Source of the DNA: Candidatus Omnitrophota bacterium
Lineage (GTDB): Bacteria; Omnitrophota; Omnitrophia; Omnitrophales; Omnitrophaceae
NCBI GenBank assembly: GCA_029561555.1
Contig: JAKQXH010000104.1
Span: 1-36,503, forward strand
DNA length: 36,503 bases
Direction of reading: 5' to 3'
Part shown: in pieces, positions 8,438 to 14,212 of the stretch
Layout: each line of letters starts with the position of its first letter
Numbering within the stretch: the stretch's first letter is position 1
Notes under the pieces: model-generated
The model's database searches: none
Told to the model about the DNA's origin: nothing
Seen by the model: the letters and a program-made list of their open reading frames with translations, nothing else
Made by a program: the position numbers and the translations under genes

Positions 8438-8514
8438 ACCTCTTCGCATTTTTCAGTCAAATGAGACGAAATATTATTGCATCGAAGCAAGGCCCCAAGC
8501 AAGATAAATTCTCG

Positions 8515-9375
8515 TCAATGAAGCTCTATTAAAACGGCCTCCGGGCGGCAGAAAAGACGGAAAAATAATATCCGCCCCACTCCGATTCCGTGCGTGGTGT
8601 AGGTAATGATTTTTCGAAAGCGGGCCAATCCGGCCGCATATTTTCGCCCCAGTTTGCAATGCGTCCCGACCGGCGGCATCCCAATCAGCGGAAGACAAAT
8701 CTGTCCCCCGTGCGTGTGCCCCGCCAGGGCCAAATCAACCGGAGATTCGCCGATTTCGGCAACGGCATCGATCGAATGCGTTAAGAGGATTTTCACCCCG
8801 TCGGCTCCGACTCCCCGAAAAGCCTTCGGAATATCGGCCCGGCTTGTGACCAAATCCTGAACGCCGATAATGCGGAACAAATCCCGGCCATTCGGGACCG
8901 TTGTGTTTTCGTTGTCCAGGACCCGGCAACCGGCCGCGGCCAAAGATTTTTTCAACAGGCCGTAATTATTCTGCTTCCGCGGATATTTCGTCCGATCGAA
9001 ATTGAATACGATCGCTTCCCATAAATCGTAATGATAATAATCGTGATTTCCGAACACCGCAAACATTCCCAAACGCGCCTGAATGCCCGAGAGCAGGCGA
9101 ACACACGGTTCGATGCCTTCATCCGTTTCGATCAGATCTCCGGTAATGAAAACAAAATCCGGATTCAGCGGGATAAGCTTTTTAAAGAATTTCTCGACCG
9201 AACGGACAAAAAAGGGGAAATGCATGTCCGATAATTGAAGGATAGTCACCGGAGTCGAAAGCCCCGTGGACAGCCGGATTTTGATACGCCTCAGGCGATA
9301 CCATCGCGGTTCGACCCCAACCCCCCATAGGATAATAAAGCCCGCCAGTAAAATCAGAAACACCGTTAAATGCAT
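8515..9375 (-). CDS. Membrane-anchored calcineurin-like metallophosphoesterase
   Basis: Protein of 286 aa with an N-terminal transmembrane helix (residues 2-20). It has all blocks of the calcineurin-like superfamily in order: SDMHFPF (D-x-H), ITGDLIE (G-D), FGNHDYYHY (G-N-H-D), LLTHSID (H) and LAGHTHGGQ (G-H-x-H). These bind two divalent metals. The layout matches the YkuE/YaeI-type membrane phosphoesterases, a group that also includes the UDP-diacylglucosamine hydrolase LpxG of chlamydiae. A lipid A or undecaprenyl-linked substrate is therefore possible but unproven. AAAGGAG sits nine bases before the ATG. It is transcribed divergently from the LacI-like gene at 9557. Confidence 0.85.
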   Translation of the reverse strand: MHLTVFLILLAGFIILWGVGVEPRWYRLRRIKIRLSTGLSTPVTILQLSDMHFPFFVRSVEKFFKKLIPLNPDFVFITGDLIETDEGIEPCVRLLSGIQARLGMFAVFGNHDYYHYDLWEAIVFNFDRTKYPRKQNNYGLLKKSLAAAGCRVLDNENTTVPNGRDLFRIIGVQDLVTSRADIPKAFRGVGADGVKILLTHSIDAVAEIGESPVDLALAGHTHGGQICLPLIGMPPVGTHCKLGRKYAAGLARFRKIITYTTHGIGVGRILFFRLFCRPEAVLIELH

Positions 9376-9422
9376 CCGATCCGCTCCTTTTGCTCGAGAT
9401 TTTCCAAAAAACCTGATTTTAT

Positions 9423-9451
9423 ATTATCGACGCCTCCGGGAAATTTTGCAA
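9423..9451 (-). promoter_or_regulatory. Promoter of the metallophosphoesterase gene
   Basis: On the minus strand TTGCAA (9451-9446), a 17-bp spacer and GATAAT (9428-9423). It uses the same -35 sequence as the promoter at 3394-3422. Confidence 0.55.
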
Positions 9452-9500
9452 TCGAAAGCCTAAAACGGCCGCCCTTCCGGTTACGCAAAAATGCGCATAC

Positions 9501-9528
9501 TTGACAAAACTCTTACATCTTTGATAGT
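9501..9528 (+). promoter_or_regulatory. Promoter of the LacI-like gene
   Basis: TTGACA (9501-9506), a 16-bp spacer and GATAGT (9523-9528) on the plus strand. The palindrome ATGCGCAT (9491-9498) lies directly upstream. Transcription would begin near 9535, which excludes the in-frame ATG at 9491 and supports the start at 9557. Confidence 0.5.
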
Positions 9529-9556
9529 CTCTCCTCCAAACAGAGAAGAGGCATTC

Positions 9557-10414
9557 ATGGACGCACCGGAGAAAAAAAAGAAAGTAGCCGGTTTGCTCAC
9601 GGCTTTCACTCCCGAAATTCTCAAAAGCGAATACTTTACCCGTATCATGGCCGGAATCATCAGCGCCCTCCGCCACACGGATTATGATCTGAAATTAATC
9701 ATGGTCAAAGACGAGGAATATGCCGATCCGAGCCGGAAAATCCTCGCCGAACACAATCTGGACGGCCTCCTGCTGTTGACATGGAGAATTCATCCCCGTT
9801 ACATCGATGAAGCCATGGAAATATCTTCCCTTCCCGTCGTCATCATCAACGATTTCACTCCGGGCATCAAGGCCAATATCGTCTACTGCAACAACAAAGT
9901 CGGGGTTCAGCTCGCTTTCAATCATCTTTTAAGCCGGGGATACAAGAAAATCGGGATGCTTCAGGGGCCCGACGAGGCGTCTCTCGATGCGCGGGAGCGG
10001 TATCAGATTTACAAAACGCTCTTGAAAGAGCAGGGGCTTGTTTACGATCCGGTGCATTACCGGAAATGCGATTATTTCTTCGAAGAAGACGGTTATTTGA
10101 AGATGATGGACATGATTCACAACGCGAAATCTCTCCCCCGCGCCATCCTTTGCTTCAATGATGAAATCGCGACCGGGGCGATCAAGGCGCTGAAAGAATC
10201 CTGGGTCAAATGTCCGGAGCAGGTCGCGATCATCGGCTATGACGGGATCGAAAAAGGAAGATATCTTGAACCCGCGCTGACAACCATCCGGCAGCCCCTG
10301 GAGCAGATGGGACGGGAAATGGTCAACATCATGATCGGTCTCGTCGAAGGGAAACTCGAAGCCCCGGTACAGAAGGAATTCGTGCCGGAATTGATCGTTC
10401 GGCAATCCACCTAA
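9557..10414 (+). CDS. LacI/GalR-type ligand-binding domain protein without DNA-binding domain
   Basis: Protein of 285 aa starting at the ATG at 9557, with AAGAGG five bases upstream. After a short lysine-rich start it goes straight into a periplasmic-binding-protein-like type 1 fold of the LacI/GalR effector class. Visible features are VAGLLTAFTPEIL at the first strand, DGLLLLTWR, LPVVIINDF, the NNKVGVQLAFNHLLSRGYKKIGML block, RAILCFNDEIATGAIKAL, IIGYDG, and the closing TTIRQPLEQMGREMV. The roughly 60-residue helix-turn-helix and hinge that normally precede this domain are absent, and the promoter position leaves no room for them. It has no signal peptide, so it is not a transport binding protein. 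It may sense a small molecule and act through a partner. Its stop codon abuts the repeat array. Confidence 0.8.
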   Translation: MDAPEKKKKVAGLLTAFTPEILKSEYFTRIMAGIISALRHTDYDLKLIMVKDEEYADPSRKILAEHNLDGLLLLTWRIHPRYIDEAMEISSLPVVIINDFTPGIKANIVYCNNKVGVQLAFNHLLSRGYKKIGMLQGPDEASLDARERYQIYKTLLKEQGLVYDPVHYRKCDYFFEEDGYLKMMDMIHNAKSLPRAILCFNDEIATGAIKALKESWVKCPEQVAIIGYDGIEKGRYLEPALTTIRQPLEQMGREMVNIMIGLVEGKLEAPVQKEFVPELIVRQST

Positions 10415-10547
10415 GGTAATCCCACGTCGCCCCCTAGGTCGGGGGCTCCTGGGATAAATTCGCATGGCGAACTTGACGCTCCTTTCAGTCGCGTAAGTTC
10501 GATGCTCATTTATCGTTCGGCAATCCACCTGAGGTAATCCCACGTCG
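10394..10547. repeat. Tandem duplication including the 3' end of the LacI-like gene
   Basis: The 36 bp at 10394-10429 recur at 10512-10547 with a single difference, an offset of 118 bp. The first copy spans the last seven codons and the stop of the LacI-like gene plus the start of repeat module 1. In the second copy the only change turns the TAA stop into TGA context. The duplicated piece therefore includes coding DNA, showing that module 2 arose by duplication across the gene boundary. Confidence 0.8.
10415..10512. repeat. Hairpin repeat module 1 (type A, complete)
   Basis: This 98-bp unit starts GGTAAT and ends CATTTA. Hairpin 1 pairs ATCCCA (10419-10424) with TGGGAT (10450-10455), and inside it GCCCCC (10429-10434) with GGGGGC (10441-10446) around a TAGGTC loop. 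Hairpin 2 pairs GCAT, CGAACTT and ACG (10462-10478) with CGT, AAGTTCG and ATGC (10492-10505), leaving a bulged GG and a bulged G on the left arm only. It is identical over all 98 bp to module 3. No coding capacity is evident. Confidence 0.85.
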
Positions 10548-10598
10548 GCTGCTAGGCCGCAATTTGCTGGAGTAAATTCGGCCGGAGAACTTGACGTC
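10533..10598. repeat. Hairpin repeat module 2, left part (chimeric and interrupted)
   Basis: The left arm of hairpin 1 follows type A (ATCCCACGTCG) up to the TAGG loop. Everything after the loop follows type B (GCAATTTGC, TGGAGT, then GGCC, GG, AGAACTT, G, ACG). The two arms therefore cannot pair well, unlike those of modules 1, 3 and 4. Hairpin 2 stops after its left arm at GAACTTGACGTC (10587-10598), where the 386-bp insert begins. Confidence 0.7.
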
Positions 10599-10984
10599 CC
10601 AGAGAGTCGCGCAGAGCCAAGCAATCAAGCTTGGCTCAAAGTGTCGCAACTAAGAAGTTGCGGTTCCGGAGCCGGAAGTCTTCTTCTAGTACTAGCGCCA
10701 ATGAGTACAAACAGGGTGCCGCTAAATAACCATGCATAAGTCTTTGTTTGTTTGAAGCGGACATTTTTAAGTTCGGCAAATCTGGCTGGAGCGAGCTCTC
10801 GTAACCGTTTGGAGCTTGGTCCGGGGCGAAGGCCCGGTCCAAACGGTGAGAGTGCAGGCGGTCGGACGCCGCTGGAGCGGACGACCCGCCGATCGCGGAA
10901 GTAGATTTGCCGAACCTCACGTCTAAAACCTCAAAAACTCCTAACCGCTTACTTAGCGCCCATAATGAAAGCAGGGGCGCGTCG
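10599..10984. mobile_element. 386-bp non-coding insert in the repeat array, flanked by 12-bp direct repeats
   Basis: The segment is bounded by GAACTTGACGTC at 10587-10598 and again at 10985-10996, as expected of an insertion with target duplication or of recombination between two modules. It holds three close hairpins: a 9-bp stem at 10614-10637, a 7-bp stem at 10645-10662 with loop AAGA, and a 5-bp stem at 10664-10677. A larger fold follows at 10771-10915. No transposase, integrase or convincing gene is present. A minus-strand reading frame across it has no family features and no ribosome site. Confidence 0.45.
10771..10915. ncRNA. Candidate structured RNA or single-strand DNA fold with multibranch junction
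   Basis: An outer 13-bp perfect stem pairs GTTCGGCAAATCT (10771-10783) with AGATTTGCCGAAC (10903-10915). Inside are two branches. One pairs CTCTC (10796-10800) with GAGAG (10848-10852), then ACCGTTTGGA (10804-10813) with TCCAAACGGT (10838-10847), then CCGGG (10821-10825) with CCCGG (10833-10837). The other pairs GGCGGTCG (10857-10864) with CGACCCGCC (10882-10890), allowing one bulge, then CCGC with GCGG around TGGA (10869-10880). The fold is read directly from complementarity. Whether it is transcribed, and on which strand, is unknown. Confidence 0.5.
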
Positions 10985-11041
10985 GAACTTGACGTCAGTC
11001 GGAATCTGCATTCCTCCTTCCGTAAGTTCAATGCTTATTTA
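10985..11041. repeat. Hairpin repeat module 2, right part (hairpin 2 only)
   Basis: From GAACTTGACGTC to the CTTATTTA end, this matches hairpin 2 of module 4 with few changes. The internal hairpin GGAAT/ATTCC is kept (loop CTGC rather than CTAC), and AACTT/AAGTT pair. The outer GGCC/GGCC clamp is missing because the left flank comes from the insert. Confidence 0.7.
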
Positions 11042-11042
11042 G

Positions 11043-11140
11043 GGTAATCCCACGTCGCCCCCTAGGTCGGGGGCTCCTGGGATAAATTCGCATGGCGAAC
11101 TTGACGCTCCTTTCAGTCGCGTAAGTTCGATGCTCATTTA
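11043..11140. repeat. Hairpin repeat module 3 (type A, identical to module 1)
   Basis: All 98 bp are identical to 10415-10512, at an offset of 628 bp. The same two hairpins and the same bulged GG and G are present. Perfect identity between distant copies indicates recent duplication or gene conversion. Confidence 0.85.
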
Positions 11141-11142
11141 GG

Positions 11143-11252
11143 GTAACTCCACGCAAATTGCTAGGCCGCAATTTGCTGGAGTAAATTCGGCCGGAGAACT
11201 TGACGTCAGTCGGAATCTACATTCCTCCTTCCGTAAGTTCTGGCCTCATTTA
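11143..11252. repeat. Hairpin repeat module 4 (type B, complete)
   Basis: Hairpin 1 pairs ACTCCA (11146-11151) with TGGAGT (11177-11182) and, inside, GCAAATTGC (11153-11161) with GCAATTTGC (11168-11176) around a TAGGCC loop. Hairpin 2 pairs GGCC, AGAACTT and ACG (11189-11205) with CGT, AAGTTCT and GGCC (11232-11245). It keeps the same bulged GG and G as type A and adds an inner GGAAT/ATTCC hairpin. Compared with type A, several pairs change on both arms together. The tail supplies the stop codon of the minus-strand gene at 11246. Confidence 0.85.
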
Positions 11253-11857
11253 CGGCTAGAAATAATTTTTCGGGCCCGAAAGATCCTCTGAATCACGGTT
11301 GCGTGCGTCCCGATTGCCAGCAACAGCAACGTCCAATAGAAAAGGTCCTGCCCGAAAATCTTTTGAGGGATCACCTGCGACAGCAAAAGACCGGCCAGAA
11401 AGATCACGCTACGTTCTCCGCGTTCCAAAAAATCCGGCCATTCGGTATTGGAGACCGGGGATTCCATTGCGGCCCTCGCTTTCGCATAGCTGGTCAATAA
11501 TGCCCCGGCCAACAGAACAAAAGTCGGGAACCAGTACCCCGTCACATAAGCAACCGAAAGGAGCACAAGCGCCTCAAAGTAACGGTCGCACATGGCATCC
11601 AGATAAGATCCGAACCGGGTCGCCTGATTCCCGAGCCGCGCCATAACGCCGTCAAAAACATCAAATAACCCGGTCAGCAGGATCAGAAGGAAAAAAACGA
11701 GGAAATTTTTCGTCAAAATCAGGAAAAGGCAGGCAAACGCTCCGGCCCCGAGCCCCAACAGCGTTATATGATTGGGCCGGAGCCCCGCATCAACCGCTTT
11801 TTTCGCGGCTTGCCCCAATAAACGGTCGAAGAAAGATTTGTACCCGGAACCGATCAT
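11246..11857 (-). CDS. CDP-alcohol phosphatidyltransferase (PgsA-like)
   Basis: Protein of 203 aa, an integral membrane enzyme that transfers a phosphatidyl group from CDP-diacylglycerol to an alcohol such as glycerol-3-phosphate or inositol phosphate. The family motif D-G-x2-A-R-x8-G-x3-D-x3-D is complete: DGVMAR, then eight residues, G, then D and D in SYLDAMCD (about residues 68-89). Several hydrophobic helices follow. The acceptor alcohol cannot be read from sequence, so it may be PgsA or a related transferase. Its stop lies inside the tail of repeat module 4, making it convergent with the LacI-like gene across the array. The Shine-Dalgarno before the ATG is weak. Confidence 0.82.
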   Translation of the reverse strand: MIGSGYKSFFDRLLGQAAKKAVDAGLRPNHITLLGLGAGAFACLFLILTKNFLVFFLLILLTGLFDVFDGVMARLGNQATRFGSYLDAMCDRYFEALVLLSVAYVTGYWFPTFVLLAGALLTSYAKARAAMESPVSNTEWPDFLERGERSVIFLAGLLLSQVIPQKIFGQDLFYWTLLLLAIGTHATVIQRIFRARKIISSRK

Positions 11858-11908
11858 AGTCTAATCAGGATGAGCTCTTTTGTTGAACAGGAAAAACTCC
11901 CTGAAGGC

Positions 11909-12400
11909 TCACATTAAATCCGTAACGGCTTTTTCAAGCCTTCTGCGGCCCTGCGCTCCCATCATTTGCCGGACCACTTTCCCCTCGCGGCTGATCAGAA
12001 AAGTCACCGGCACCCCCGGGATCCCCCCGAACTCGTTCGCGACGGATTCGTTTCCGATCAAAACGGGATAAGGGATCTTCTTCCTTTGGACATAAGCCGC
12101 AACCCCCGCAGGATTCCCCTCATCGAGAGAAATCCCGACCACTTCGACTCCCCGGCTGCGATAATCCTGATACAAAGAACTTAAGCTCCCGACCTCGCCG
12201 CCGCACATCGGGCACCAGGTCGTCCAAAAATTAAGAACCACCAACTTCCCCCGCATACCCGACAGGAAATCATTCAGGCCGACTGATGTCCCGTCAAGCC
12301 GCAATAAACTAACCGGAGCTTCATCGGTCGATGCAATTCCCCCTCCCGGGGCTATTAAAATCCCTAAGATTAAAATCCAGTACACCCATCTGGCTCTCAT
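11909..12400 (-). CDS. TlpA/ResA-like exported thioredoxin-fold protein
   Basis: Protein of 163 aa. The start at 12400 is preferred because it gives a clean signal peptide (MRARWVYWILILGILIAPGGGIAS) and lies 19 bp after the upstream stop, with a G-rich run upstream; the longer frame adds a basic stretch inside the preceding gene. The mature protein is a thioredoxin fold: VVLNFWTTWCPMCGGE carries the CxxC active site as C-P-M-C, GISLDEG follows, and the cis-proline block is GIPGVPVTFLI. The domain type is AhpC-TSA/Redoxin as in TlpA and ResA, which act in the periplasm in thiol redox reactions and cytochrome c maturation. The exact partner is unknown. Confidence 0.82.
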   Translation of the reverse strand: MRARWVYWILILGILIAPGGGIASTDEAPVSLLRLDGTSVGLNDFLSGMRGKLVVLNFWTTWCPMCGGEVGSLSSLYQDYRSRGVEVVGISLDEGNPAGVAAYVQRKKIPYPVLIGNESVANEFGGIPGVPVTFLISREGKVVRQMMGAQGRRRLEKAVTDLM

Positions 12401-12419
12401 GTCCCGTCTGTCTCCCCTC

Positions 12420-12659
12420 TTATTTTTTTGCCTGAGAATCCGCGCCTTGCACCTTAAAATAATCCCAAAAGGAGGCCGGTTGCTTCGCTTTTTCCTGCTC
12501 CGCTTCGTCACTGACGAAAATTGTTTTTATTCCCCGGCCAACCCGGCTGAAATCCTTCCCGACTCCCCGAACCGTCGAGCCGCAACCGTAAAGCGAAATC
12601 AGGATAAAAAAAAGAATCGTTCTCACCCCGAATCTCCCCCAAAAATCGGCCGCCTTCAT
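12420..12659 (-). CDS. Small entericidin-like lipoprotein
   Basis: Protein of 79 aa with a hydrophobic signal ending in the lipobox LYGC (near residue 26). CGSTVRGVGKDFSRVGRGIKTI follows and resembles the C-N-T-x-x-G-x-G-x-D pattern of entericidin-like small lipoproteins. The remaining charged tail is unremarkable. Its ATG (12659-12657) directly follows the ruvA stop with no gap, and TlpA follows, so it is in the ruvC-ruvA transcript. Entericidins are small cell-envelope lipoproteins; no toxic or antidote role can be deduced here. Confidence 0.6.
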   Translation of the reverse strand: MKAADFWGRFGVRTILFFILISLYGCGSTVRGVGKDFSRVGRGIKTIFVSDEAEQEKAKQPASFWDYFKVQGADSQAKK

Positions 12660-13262
12660 TTAAATCCCCTTCAGGGTCAAGCGAACCAGCTCTTCGACGG
12701 AAAGCTTCTTTCCCTGAGCTGATGAAAGGACTTTTTTGATCGCATCCTGAGCCTGCGGTTTTTTATAGCCCAGCGAAAGCAGAACCAGAATGGTATCTTC
12801 GACCAAAGCCTCATCCGGCGTCCCTCCCCCCGGCATTTTGGGGGCCGCAGATTTGGTATCCACCAGAATCTTTTCCCGCAGTTCAATCACGATCCGTTCC
12901 GCGGTTTTTCTTCCGATTCCGTGAATGCCCGTCAAAGTCGCCAAATCTTCATGGGCGATCGCCCGCTTCAAATCCTCCAAGGCAAGACCCGACAGCATGG
13001 TCAGGGCAAGTTTTGGCCCGATCCCGGAGACTCCGATCAGGAGGCGAAAAAGGTTCTTCTCCTCGAGGGTCAAAAAACCGAAAATCTGGTGGGCGTCTTC
13101 GCGAATAGACACCTGTGTTTGAAGCAGCAGTTTGTCTCCCTTTTCGGGCAGACGGCTGTAAGTCGAAAGCGGGATAAAGACCTCATATCCCACACCCCCG
13201 ACATCCAGAGTAATCTGGGTAGGAGACTTTTCAGCGAGAATTCCCTGTAGATAGTTGAACAT
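12660..13262 (-). CDS. ruvA: Holliday junction branch-migration protein RuvA
   Basis: Protein of 200 aa, the normal RuvA length, when started at the ATG at 13262 (MFNYLQGILAEK). It binds four-way junctions as a tetramer and loads the RuvB motor. Visible parts are an N-terminal OB-fold (VGGVGYEVFIPLS), two helix-hairpin-helix motifs (GVSGIGPKLALTMLSG and GIHGIGRKTAERIVIEL), a linker, and the C-terminal domain III (TILVLLSLGYKKPQAQDAI) that contacts RuvB. The start lies 32 bp inside the end of ruvC. The longer reading from 13313 only adds residues overlapping ruvC. No ruvB follows within this window. Confidence 0.95.
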   Translation of the reverse strand: MFNYLQGILAEKSPTQITLDVGGVGYEVFIPLSTYSRLPEKGDKLLLQTQVSIREDAHQIFGFLTLEEKNLFRLLIGVSGIGPKLALTMLSGLALEDLKRAIAHEDLATLTGIHGIGRKTAERIVIELREKILVDTKSAAPKMPGGGTPDEALVEDTILVLLSLGYKKPQAQDAIKKVLSSAQGKKLSVEELVRLTLKGI

Positions 13263-13743
13263 ATTTCGACGAATGACAGTGACAAATGGCGACCGCCAGG
13301 GCATCCGCGGCATCGGCCGGAGGATTCTCCCGGAGTTTCAAAAGATGTCGCACCATATATTGAATCTGAATTTTACTGGCCCGCCCGTTTCCGCAAACCG
13401 CGCTTTTAACCTGAGTCGGCGAATATTCGGAAACCCGCACATCAAATTCCGTCGCGGCCAGAATCGCAACCGCCCGGGCTTCACCGATCCGGACGGCCGC
13501 TTTGAAATCCTGGCCGTAGAAAACGTCCTCAAGCGCCATAACGTCCGGCTTGTATATCTTGAAAACCTCGGTCAGGCTATCGTGAATTTTTCTCAGCCGT
13601 TTCGAAAGCTCCTGGTAATCCTTCTTGGATTTACCCTGCAGCCACAGGACTTCATAATGCACAGGGTTGCAGGCCCCCTTTTCGAAGTCCAAAATCCCGA
13701 CTCCGGTCCTCCAGGTCCCCGGATCAACGCCGAGAACGCGCAT
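13231..13743 (-). CDS. ruvC: Crossover junction endodeoxyribonuclease RuvC
   Basis: Protein of 170 aa that cuts Holliday junctions symmetrically. The RNase-H-like acidic residues are present: D7 in VLGVDPG, E72 in MALEDVFYG, and D144 and D147 in PADAADALA. The conserved VRIGEARAV and EYSPTQVKSAV blocks are also in place. It overlaps the start of ruvA by 32 bp and begins three bases after the stop of the coiled-coil gene upstream, so the three genes form one transcript. Confidence 0.95.
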   Translation of the reverse strand: MRVLGVDPGTWRTGVGILDFEKGACNPVHYEVLWLQGKSKKDYQELSKRLRKIHDSLTEVFKIYKPDVMALEDVFYGQDFKAAVRIGEARAVAILAATEFDVRVSEYSPTQVKSAVCGNGRASKIQIQYMVRHLLKLRENPPADAADALAVAICHCHSSKYVQLSTGNSR

Positions 13744-13746
13744 CCG

Positions 13747-14061
13747 TCAGCCCTCTTCCATCTCTTCGAGGATCTTTTCTTTTTCCTTCTTGAGCGCTTC
13801 CAGCTTTTTCACGCCTTCTTTGACCTTTTTGACCTTCCCGGCAATCTCTTCGACAACCGCCCGGGGCTCGAACGAAACGTCTTCCGGGGGGATAAAACTC
13901 CTGTCCTGAATCGCAAGAATGAGATCCTCTATTTCATCGGCTCTTTTCTGCAAAATTTCAGTGATCGGTCCCTTTTTCCCCTCATCGGTAAGGGTTTCGA
14001 TCATTTCCTGCAGTTCAGCCTGCCACCTTCTGATTTTTGCAATAATAACTTGTTTATCCAT
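13747..14061 (-). CDS. Charged coiled-coil protein of unknown function
   Basis: Protein of 104 aa, almost wholly helical and rich in lysine and glutamate, with heptad-like spacing across most of its length (for example VKKVKEGVKKLEALKKEKEKILEEME at the C-terminus). It has no signal peptide, membrane segment or enzyme motif. It is the first gene of the ruvC-ruvA transcript, three bases ahead of ruvC, so it may be cotranslated with the junction resolvase. No family assignment is possible from the sequence alone. Confidence 0.6.
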   Translation of the reverse strand: MDKQVIIAKIRRWQAELQEMIETLTDEGKKGPITEILQKRADEIEDLILAIQDRSFIPPEDVSFEPRAVVEEIAGKVKKVKEGVKKLEALKKEKEKILEEMEEG

Positions 14062-14110
14062 TTTTACACCTCACTTGCTTGTGCTTTCATCACATAACAT
14101 GACGTATATT

Positions 14111-14139
14111 ATTATAGTATTTCGGACGGATAGAATCCA
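14111..14139 (-). promoter_or_regulatory. Promoter of the coiled-coil/ruvC/ruvA operon
   Basis: On the minus strand a consensus TATAAT (14116-14111) follows TGGATT (14139-14134) with a 17-bp spacer. The -10 is perfect and the -35 weak. The 23-bp shared motif lies just upstream. Confidence 0.45.
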
Positions 14140-14146
14140 CTTCTCG

Positions 14147-14169
14147 CGGTAGCGGCAGAAAGCGATCCC
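14147..14169. repeat. Copy 2 of the 23-bp intergenic motif
   Basis: Matches 3507-3529 at 20 of 23 positions, in the same orientation, and again upstream of a minus-strand promoter. It lies immediately behind the -35 of the ruvC operon. Confidence 0.4.
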
Positions 14170-14212
14170 TTGCATAAGGCGGGGTTAAGCTAACTTCAAT
14201 CAGAAAAACAAG

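Noticed and set aside
10394-10547. Diversity-generating retroelement (template and variable repeat at a gene's 3' end)
   Set aside because: The copies differ at only one base and no reverse transcriptase is present.
10636-11031. Minus-strand frame of 131 codons through the repeat array
   Set aside because: It runs through the folded insert and a repeat module, has no recognisable domain, no ribosome site and unusual composition. The non-coding interpretation fits better.
10415-11252. Integron attC array
   Set aside because: Single-arm bulges are suggestive, but the RYYYAAC and GTTRRRY core ends are not present at the module borders, no cassette genes are seen and no integrase is in the window.
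10415-11252. CRISPR array
   Set aside because: Modules are about 100 bp, with internal hairpins and no regular short spacers; no cas gene is nearby.
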